Source: Hydrogenovibrio sp. UBA650 (GTDB lineage Bacteria > Pseudomonadota > Gammaproteobacteria > Thiomicrospirales > Thiomicrospiraceae). From it: a stretch of DNA of 18,518 bases. The translations under genes and the position numbers were made by a program. Location: assembly GCA_002299245.1 (NCBI GenBank), contig DBOI01000065.1, positions 1 to 18,518 of the forward strand, in the 5' to 3' direction. Positions 13,379 through 18,518 of this stretch are shown here, piece after piece; position 1 is the stretch's first letter; each line of letters begins with the position of its first letter. The notes beneath the pieces were generated by a model. The model ran no database searches. It saw only the letters and a list, made by a program, of their open reading frames with translations, and was not told the DNA's origin.

Positions 13379-14335
13379 TTAATTTGACAGGCCTGCTACA
13401 TAGAGTAGGGGAGATACCACAATATAGTCGGTAATCTCATGATCTAAATTGTCTTTAGTCTGAATCGAAATGGTACTAACCTGATCCCGTCTCAAGCTGC
13501 GGGTTAGATCACTGACTATACCGGTATCATTTATAATGTGGTTAATACCGGTAAATACAATCATCTGCTCAATGTCAGGGGTTTCTAGAGCCTGAAGAGT
13601 ATTGAAGCTCATGGTTGCATCCCAAACTCGGTTCACCTGAACCATCCGCTCAATTTTGTTAACATCGGTTACATAAAGGCTGAAATGTTCTTCCAGCATC
13701 ATCAGGTTTTCTTCGCTACCTTTGTGGATAGTTGGGGCAATTAAGCTTTTTTCTTCTGCAGTTAAACTTTGCATTCCATGTTTAGATATCTTTTTGGTTA
13801 CCTCTCTTGGTGCATTTAGAGCAAAAACAGGAATACCGCGTTGCTTAGCAAAAGATAGAATCGGTCTAAACATACGGTAGTCGTAACCCCAGCGTTCATT
13901 AAACTGAGTTTTTATGATCAAGTCTTGTTCACTAATCTCGCCTTTTAAATATTGATCCACAATGGGTTGATATTGTGATTCTATCCACTCAACTCCAATT
14001 CCAAGCTTAGAATTCTGCTCATGCAGGTTTTTAAGAATGCCAAGCTGAACGACATGTTGTTCAAACTGATTGTGGATTTCTCCTACTAAAACAACTTTTT
14101 TACCAGTTAGGTGTTGTTTGAGTTTTGGGAAACGCATCTGCTCACCGCCGTTCAAAATTGGTGGTGAATATATCTTCATTAAACGCATCAGGGTGTGATC
14201 GTCAGCGGGCAGAGTATTAAGTTTGTTTTGTTTAGTAGGCTGCTGTGCCCCAACTTTTTGAGGAATCAAGGTGGCCGTGGCAATAACAACAAGGCCGACA
14301 AGACCTCGAAAAGATGTAAAGGGAGCTGAATTCAT
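13379..14335 (-). CDS. ChaN-like periplasmic haem/iron-uptake protein (Cofac_haem_bdg)
   Basis: A 318-residue protein of the ChaN family (PF04187 type, Tiki superfamily). In Campylobacter jejuni, ChaN is an iron-regulated haem-binding protein. The N-terminus is a Sec signal peptide ending near VGAQ, with no lipobox cysteine, so it is probably soluble in the periplasm and not a lipoprotein. Family motifs are VVLVGEIHNQFEQH at 81-94 (E86, H88, H94), ERWGYDYRMFRPIL at 147-160, IPVFALNAPREV at 168-179, RVWDATMS at 236-243 and FTGINHI near 261-267. The region before the ATG has no good Shine-Dalgarno. A Fur box just upstream of the start ties it to iron limitation. The Tiki fold also includes proteases, so the haem role is by family only. 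Confidence 0.85.
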   Translation of the reverse strand: MNSAPFTSFRGLVGLVVIATATLIPQKVGAQQPTKQNKLNTLPADDHTLMRLMKIYSPPILNGGEQMRFPKLKQHLTGKKVVLVGEIHNQFEQHVVQLGILKNLHEQNSKLGIGVEWIESQYQPIVDQYLKGEISEQDLIIKTQFNERWGYDYRMFRPILSFAKQRGIPVFALNAPREVTKKISKHGMQSLTAEEKSLIAPTIHKGSEENLMMLEEHFSLYVTDVNKIERMVQVNRVWDATMSFNTLQALETPDIEQMIVFTGINHIINDTGIVSDLTRSLRRDQVSTISIQTKDNLDHEITDYIVVSPLLYVAGLSN

Positions 14336-14361
14336 AATTAGATAATAAAAGTAAAATTAAA

Positions 14362-14380
14362 ACAAATGATAATGATTAGC
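14362..14380. promoter_or_regulatory. Fur box upstream of the ChaN-like gene
   Basis: ACAAATGATAATGATTAGC matches 14 of 19 positions of the Fur consensus. The core AATGATAATGATT is identical to the core of the Fur box at 8837-8855. It covers the predicted start of the leftward ChaN-like transcript. Confidence 0.75.
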
Positions 14381-14386
14381 GTTAGA

Positions 14387-14415
14387 ATTGTATGGTTTGG
14401 GAGCTAAAAAGTCCA
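14387..14415 (-). promoter_or_regulatory. Predicted promoter of the ChaN-like gene
   Basis: Minus-strand TGGACT (14415-14410) and TACAAT (14392-14387) are 17 bp apart. The Fur box starts 6 bp downstream of the -10, the same layout as the TonB receptor promoter. Confidence 0.5.
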
Positions 14416-14516
14416 GCAGAACCAAATTTGGACAGATTGCTAAATCAGATATATCAATGACCTGTTGTTTTAATAAAAGGTTAAAACAAAGAATAGAGTT
14501 TGAATTTGCTTTGTAA

Positions 14517-14546
14517 CTGTAAGTTATAAAAGGAATCATGTATAAT
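14517..14546 (+). promoter_or_regulatory. Predicted argG promoter
   Basis: A perfect -10 TATAAT lies at 14541-14546, with a weak -35 CTGTAA at 14517-14522 (18-bp spacer). The leader to the GTG start would be about 30 nt. I see no clear ArgR box. Confidence 0.4.
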
Positions 14547-14582
14547 TTTCCGGTTTAAAAATTGTCGTAAAAGGGTTTTGTT

Positions 14583-15791
14583 GTGTCTGACATTAAAAAG
14601 GTTGTTCTAGCGTATTCAGGTGGTTTGGATACTTCTATCATTGCCAAGTGGTTGCAGGAAGAGTATCAGTGTGAAGTTGTGACTTTTACTGCTGATATTG
14701 GTCAGGGCGAAGAGATTGAACCGGCTCGCGCAAAGGCGCAAGCGATGGGTATTAAAGAGATCTATATTGAAGATTTGCGTGAAGAGTTTGCACGTGACTT
14801 TGTATTCCCGATGATGCGCGCCAATGCAATTTACGAAGGTGAATACCGTCTTGGAACTTCGATTGCTCGTCCGCTTATTTCAAAGCGTCTAGTTGAGATT
14901 GCTCAAGAGACCGGAGCTGATGCGATTTCTCATGGTGCGACCGGTAAAGGAAATGACCAGGTGCGTTTTGAATTGAATGCCTATGCGCTAATGCCAGACG
15001 TTCAGGTTATCGCCCCTTGGCGCGAGTGGGATCTGATGTCTCGTGAAAAATTGATGGCATATGCTGAAGAACACGGTATTGCAATTGAGAAGAAGAAAGG
15101 TAAAAAATCACCATATTCAATGGATGCTAACTTGCTCCACATCTCTTATGAAGGTGGCATTATTGAAGACCCGGCAAATGAACCCGAAGAAGATATGTGG
15201 CTGTGGACAGTTTCGCCAGAACAGGCACCAGACAATCCAACTTACCTAGATATCTCTTTTGAAAGAGGTGATATCACTGCAATCAATGGTGAAGCTATGT
15301 CTCCAGCGACAGTGATGGAATACTTGAATAAAGTTGGCGGTGAAAACGGTATTGGTCGTGATGACCTGGTTGAAAACCGTTTTGTTGGTATGAAGGCGCG
15401 CGGTTGTTATGAAACGCCTGCTGGAACAATTATGCTGAAAGCGCATCGTGCAATGGAATCAATTACTCTAGACCGCAATGCCGCACACTTAAAAGATGAG
15501 TTGATGCCTAAGTATGCGGAGATGATCTATAACGGTTTCTGGTTTGCACCAGAACGTGAAATGTTACAGGCCATGATCGATAAGTCACAGGAATTTGTAA
15601 CTGGTGATGTACGTCTAAAGTTATATAAGGGTAATGTTGTGGTTGTAGGGCGTACCTCTGAGTACAGTTTGTTTGACGAAGATATCGCTACTTTCGAAGA
15701 TGATGGCGGTGCCTATGACCACAAAGATGCGGAAGGCTTTATTAAGCTCAATGCACTGAGACTGAAAACCTCGGCTAAAAAGCGTGGTTAA
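14583..15791 (+). CDS. argG: Argininosuccinate synthase
   Basis: It joins citrulline and aspartate using ATP, the penultimate step of arginine synthesis, in the cytoplasm. The 402-residue length is normal for the short ArgG type. The ATP pyrophosphatase loop AYSGGLDTS is at 10-18, followed by the conserved GQGEE and RYRLGTSIARP-like (here EYRLGTSIARP), SHGATGKGNDQVRFE and DANLLHISYEGG blocks. The start is GTG at 14583, with AAGGG 7 nt upstream and no closer alternative. A terminator hairpin follows the stop, then pgpA. No other arginine genes are in the window. Confidence 0.97.
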   Translation: MSDIKKVVLAYSGGLDTSIIAKWLQEEYQCEVVTFTADIGQGEEIEPARAKAQAMGIKEIYIEDLREEFARDFVFPMMRANAIYEGEYRLGTSIARPLISKRLVEIAQETGADAISHGATGKGNDQVRFELNAYALMPDVQVIAPWREWDLMSREKLMAYAEEHGIAIEKKKGKKSPYSMDANLLHISYEGGIIEDPANEPEEDMWLWTVSPEQAPDNPTYLDISFERGDITAINGEAMSPATVMEYLNKVGGENGIGRDDLVENRFVGMKARGCYETPAGTIMLKAHRAMESITLDRNAAHLKDELMPKYAEMIYNGFWFAPEREMLQAMIDKSQEFVTGDVRLKLYKGNVVVVGRTSEYSLFDEDIATFEDDGGAYDHKDAEGFIKLNALRLKTSAKKRG

Positions 15792-15797
15792 GCAAAA

Positions 15798-15830
15798 TAA
15801 AACAGCGTTCTGGTAACGCTGTTTTTGTTT
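15798..15830 (+). terminator. Intrinsic terminator between argG and pgpA
   Basis: A 9-bp perfect stem, AACAGCGTT (15801-15809) with AACGCTGTT (15815-15823), has a CTGGT loop and is followed by TTTG and more T. It ends within about 15 nt of the pgpA start codon. Confidence 0.8.
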
Positions 15831-15842
15831 TTGGAACTGAAT

Positions 15843-16343
15843 ATGTCTGACAATAAACCTCGTATTCCAGAGTTTAAGGAACTTATTCAACATCCGTTTT
15901 TAATGCTTGGCTTTGGCCTGGGTTCTGGGCTATCTCCTAAGGCGCCAGGTACGGTTGGAAGTTTGTTGGGTTTGATTTTGTTTATTCCGGTTATCTACTG
16001 GTCTGAACTGTCTGCTTGGCTGCTGGTTATCTTTGGACTTTTCTTTGGTAGTTCCATTTGTGGTAAATCATCTGAATATATGCAGGTTCACGATCACGGT
16101 GGAATTGTCTGGGATGAGTTTGTTGGCATCTGGCTGGTGGTTCTGCTATTGCCGGTTCAAAGCTGGGAGTACTGGTTGGCAGCATTTATTGCCTTTAGGC
16201 TGTTTGATATCTGGAAACCCTGGCCTATCAAACAGATTGATCAAAAAGTTCACGGCGGATTCGGCATTATGCTCGATGATGTTTTAGCTGCAATTTATGC
16301 TGCGTTACTTATATTAGTTGGACACTCATTGCTAGCCTCATAG
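15843..16343 (+). CDS. pgpA: Phosphatidylglycerophosphatase A
   Basis: An inner-membrane phosphatase that turns phosphatidylglycerophosphate into phosphatidylglycerol. The ATG at 15843 (GGAA 8 nt upstream) gives 166 residues, the family norm. An in-frame TTG at 15825 lies inside the terminator tail and was rejected. Family blocks are GSGLSPKAPGTVGS at 27-40, VWDEFVGIW at 89-97, RLFDIWKPWPI at 119-129 and GGFGIMLDDVLA at 138-149, with hydrophobic segments between. It sits directly behind the argG terminator, so it depends on readthrough or a promoter inside argG. The membrane-lipid partner psd is far off in the same window, with no visible link. Confidence 0.94.
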   Translation: MSDNKPRIPEFKELIQHPFLMLGFGLGSGLSPKAPGTVGSLLGLILFIPVIYWSELSAWLLVIFGLFFGSSICGKSSEYMQVHDHGGIVWDEFVGIWLVVLLLPVQSWEYWLAAFIAFRLFDIWKPWPIKQIDQKVHGGFGIMLDDVLAAIYAALLILVGHSLLAS

Positions 16344-16440
16344 AGACTAATATGATTTTACAAGGCCTTGCGCATAAATAAGATTTCTTTGGGTTGTTAT
16401 TAACAAAATCAGCTACTGATTTCGTCACCAAGCAAGGCTA

Positions 16441-16446
16441 TATAAT
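16441..16446 (+). promoter_or_regulatory. Possible -10 element for the rhodanese gene
   Basis: A perfect TATAAT would place the transcript start about 33 nt before the rhodanese start codon. No good -35 is seen at 16-18 bp. Confidence 0.35.
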
Positions 16447-16485
16447 GTATAGTACGGCGCAAAAATAAAAGGAGCCTATGTAATA

Positions 16486-16782
16486 ATGTTTATTCCTTGC
16501 GATGATGCGAAACGCTTGATTAAAGAAAAAAACGCACAATTGGTCGATGTAAGAACCCCAGAAGAGTTTGCTATGAGTAAGCTACCAGGTGCCGTAAATA
16601 TCCCTCTACAGGATATAGATAGAGTAGGTGAGAGCATGCTGGACAAGGATATTCCAGTTATTGTTTTTTGTCGTTCGGGACAGCGTTCTCATATGGCTAT
16701 GCAAATTTTGCTTTCACAAGACTTTGATGAAGTCCATAATCTGGGTTCATTTATGGCTTGGCACCAATGCCCAGACCTGTAG
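16486..16782 (+). CDS. Single-domain rhodanese-like sulfurtransferase
   Basis: A 98-residue single rhodanese domain, probably cytoplasmic since no signal peptide is seen. The entry motif is LVDVRTPEEF at 19-28, then PGAVNIPL at 34-41, and the active-site loop is CRSGQRS with the catalytic cysteine at C62. Such proteins carry persulfide sulfur between donors and acceptors (GlpE/PspE type). The start follows AGGAG by 11 nt. An ATG directly followed by TAA lies closer to the Shine-Dalgarno at 16478-16483. A strong terminator follows the gene. The specific sulfur pathway cannot be told from the neighbours. Confidence 0.9.
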   Translation: MFIPCDDAKRLIKEKNAQLVDVRTPEEFAMSKLPGAVNIPLQDIDRVGESMLDKDIPVIVFCRSGQRSHMAMQILLSQDFDEVHNLGSFMAWHQCPDL

Positions 16783-16801
16783 CCCAACTAGAGACTAATA
16801 G

Positions 16802-16834
16802 AAAAAGCGCTTATCTTTAAGCGCTTTTTTTTTG
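16802..16834 (+). terminator. Intrinsic terminator after the rhodanese gene
   Basis: The stem AGCGCTTA (16806-16813) with TAAGCGCT (16818-16825) has a TCTT loop and is followed by nine T. The A-run before the stem also allows leftward function. Confidence 0.88.
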
Positions 16835-16886
16835 TTACGATAATGAACCTGTACTCCCTCTCCAGATAACAATAAAAGGAATAACA

Positions 16887-18149
16887 ATGAAACTAGCGCT
16901 ACATTGGCAAATATTGATTGCACTGGCTTTTGCCGTTGTGATGGGGTCTATAACCGGTACTGAAGGTACGATTATGGGCATCCATTGGCTGGCTATCTAT
17001 ACCTTTATTGGAACCCTGTTCTTAAATGCGCTGAAGATGATTGTGGTTCCACTTGTCGTTTCAGCCATTATTACCGGTATTGCCAATGTTGGTAGTCAGG
17101 GGGGCTTTGGCCGTCTTGGTGGTAAAACTTTACTTTACTATGTCGCGACCAGTTTTATAGCGATTATGATTGGTCTGGTGTTGGTAAATGTTATTCAGCC
17201 CGGTGTTTCCGATGCGCCTGCACCAGTGATTGAAGCCAATGAAAAAGTCTCTCAAGCGGTTGAGGGCAAGTCTGCCGGTGACGTGGTTGATGTATTCCTG
17301 CGTATGATTCCAACTAATATTGTCGATGCAGCTGCTTCTGGACAGATGCTTGGCCTGATCTTCTTTAGTTTGTTGTTTGGCTTTTTTATGACAAAACTTA
17401 AGGGTGATATCAAACAGACCATGGATAATTTCTGGCAGGGCGTTTTTGATGTGATGATGATGATCACAGAGGTGATCATGAAATTTGCTCCACTTGGCGT
17501 TTTTGGTCTAGTTGCCGCATCTGTGGCCAAGACCGGTTTTGACCAGTTTGGCAACCTCGCATTGTTCTTTGTCACGGTTACTGCTGCACTGGCGATCCAT
17601 TTGTTGGTGGTGATGCCTTTAATTCTTCGTTTTGTTGGTGGGGTCAAGAACCCCTGGTTACATTACCAGGCGATGGCTCCGGCGCTATTAACAGCCTTTT
17701 CAACCAGTTCGTCTTCTTCAACCTTACCTGTCACCTTAAGATCATTGGAGCACCGAGCAGGCGTATCCAACCGAGTGAGTAGTTTTGTATTACCCTTAGG
17801 TGCCACCGTAAATATGGATGGAACCGCGCTCTATGAATGCGTCGCTGCTATTTTTATAGCCCAGCTATTTGGTGTCGAGCTGGACTTTGCAACCCAAGTA
17901 TTGATTGTTGTGATTGCTTTGACAACCTCAATTGGTGTTGCCGGGATCCCTTCAGCCAGCTTGGTGGCGATCAGCATTATTCTGGTTGCTGTCGGCTTGC
18001 CTGCTGAAGCGATTGGTCTGTTATTGGTAGTTGATAGATTGCTGGATATGATGCGTACCACGGTTAATATTTTCAGTGATTCTGTTGGTGCGGTGATCAT
18101 TGCCAAGTCTGAAGGTGAACAAGATATTTTGGTAAGTAAACATTTTTAA
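16887..18149 (+). CDS. Dicarboxylate/amino acid:cation symporter (DAACS family)
   Basis: An inner-membrane secondary transporter of 420 residues, normal for the GltP/DctA/GltPh family. Hallmarks are the serine-rich hairpin FSTSSSSST at 271-279 (HP1), NMDGT at 309-313, GVAGIPSASLV at 350-360 (HP2) and DRLLDMMRTTVN at 383-394. By alignment with GltPh, D387, R390, T391 and N394 match D394, R397, T398 and N401. The arginine indicates an acidic substrate such as glutamate, aspartate or a C4-dicarboxylate. AAGGA lies 7 nt before the ATG. It stands behind a strong terminator and so needs its own promoter, which I do not see clearly. Confidence 0.93.
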   Translation: MKLALHWQILIALAFAVVMGSITGTEGTIMGIHWLAIYTFIGTLFLNALKMIVVPLVVSAIITGIANVGSQGGFGRLGGKTLLYYVATSFIAIMIGLVLVNVIQPGVSDAPAPVIEANEKVSQAVEGKSAGDVVDVFLRMIPTNIVDAAASGQMLGLIFFSLLFGFFMTKLKGDIKQTMDNFWQGVFDVMMMITEVIMKFAPLGVFGLVAASVAKTGFDQFGNLALFFVTVTAALAIHLLVVMPLILRFVGGVKNPWLHYQAMAPALLTAFSTSSSSSTLPVTLRSLEHRAGVSNRVSSFVLPLGATVNMDGTALYECVAAIFIAQLFGVELDFATQVLIVVIALTTSIGVAGIPSASLVAISIILVAVGLPAEAIGLLLVVDRLLDMMRTTVNIFSDSVGAVIIAKSEGEQDILVSKHF

Positions 18150-18163
18150 TTTGGGGTTTGAAC

Positions 18164-18518
18164 TTGAAGTTAATATTATCTGAATTAGCTAATATTGAAA
18201 TATCAAATGGTACAGAATTAGCAGGCCTGTTAAAAACAAAACTTAACTCTGTGGTTGAGAATTATAGTGATGATTTTGTCCAGGAACTTTCGCACATCAG
18301 TCAGGCCGCTAATTACTCCGGAAATATCCAAATAGATGCTGTTGAATGCCTAAAGGATAACCTATACCGTTGTGATTACAGTTATGATTGGGCGATTGCC
18401 TGGACCTGTTCAGGTACCCAGGAATCTGGCAGGGTTAGCGAAAAAGTCCGTTTCACCTTGGATGATAATGGTGAGTTAGATTTTAAGTTTTTAAAATTAG
18501 GCTCTTCCCCTGATCGAG
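18164..18518 (+). CDS. Unrecognised protein, 3' end outside window
   Basis: A frame stays open from the chosen TTG at 18164 to the window end, 118 codons. Only TTG starts are available (18158 and 18164); GGGG at 18153-18156 is 7 nt before the second. It begins KLILSELANIEISNGTEL and contains CLKDNLYRCDYSYDWAIAWTCSG with three cysteines, then VRFTLDDNGELDFKFLKL. It has no signal peptide and no motif I recognise. It begins 14 nt after the symporter stop, so it is probably in the same transcript. Coding appears real because of the length and ordinary codon use. Confidence 0.55.
   Translation, partial: MKLILSELANIEISNGTELAGLLKTKLNSVVENYSDDFVQELSHISQAANYSGNIQIDAVECLKDNLYRCDYSYDWAIAWTCSGTQESGRVSEKVRFTLDDNGELDFKFLKLGSSPDR

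Noticed and set aside
15825..15842. TTG start extending PgpA by six residues
   Set aside because: It sits in the terminator T-run with no ribosome site; the ATG at 15843 has GGAA at good spacing and gives the family length.

Overview
The window looks like the chromosome of a moderately AT-rich gammaproteobacterium. The support is a GlnK-type P-II protein, a full-length proteobacterial phosphatidylserine decarboxylase, PgpA, ArgG, a DAACS symporter and Fur- and NrdR-type operators. I cannot name the genus from sequence alone; a marine or sulfur-oxidising lineage is only a guess. There are no rRNA or tRNA genes, no transposase, no integrase and no CRISPR array.

Layout. 1-442: the 3' part of a DUF1566/Lcl-domain gene broken by one extra base, facing glnK across a bidirectional terminator. 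512-1774 (minus): psd then glnK. 2042-8791 (minus): an iron operon of TonB-dependent receptor, two ABC half-transporters of the exporter fold (YbtPQ/IrtAB-like) and a SAM-dependent methyltransferase. The last three genes overlap by 1 and 4 nt, and a near-consensus Fur box sits at the promoter. 9061-12095 (minus): nrdB then nrdA, an unusual class I ribonucleotide reductase with the allosteric ATP-cone on the small subunit and none on the large one. Its upstream region carries paired NrdR boxes over a promoter and a perfect DnaA box. 12712-13305: YceI-like periplasmic protein. 13379-14335 (minus): ChaN-like haem/iron protein with its own Fur box. 14583-18149 (plus): argG, pgpA, a single-domain rhodanese and a DAACS symporter. 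18164-end: an unrecognised ORF cut by the window edge.

Two themes stand out. One is a Fur-controlled iron-uptake module that pairs a receptor and an importer-like ABC pair with a methyltransferase but has no visible siderophore biosynthesis genes; a Fur-controlled ChaN-like gene lies about 5.5 kb away. The other is an RNR operon whose activity switch sits on NrdB, with layered transcriptional control: NrdR boxes over the promoter, DnaA boxes upstream, a long leader and a terminator-like hairpin between nrdB and nrdA.
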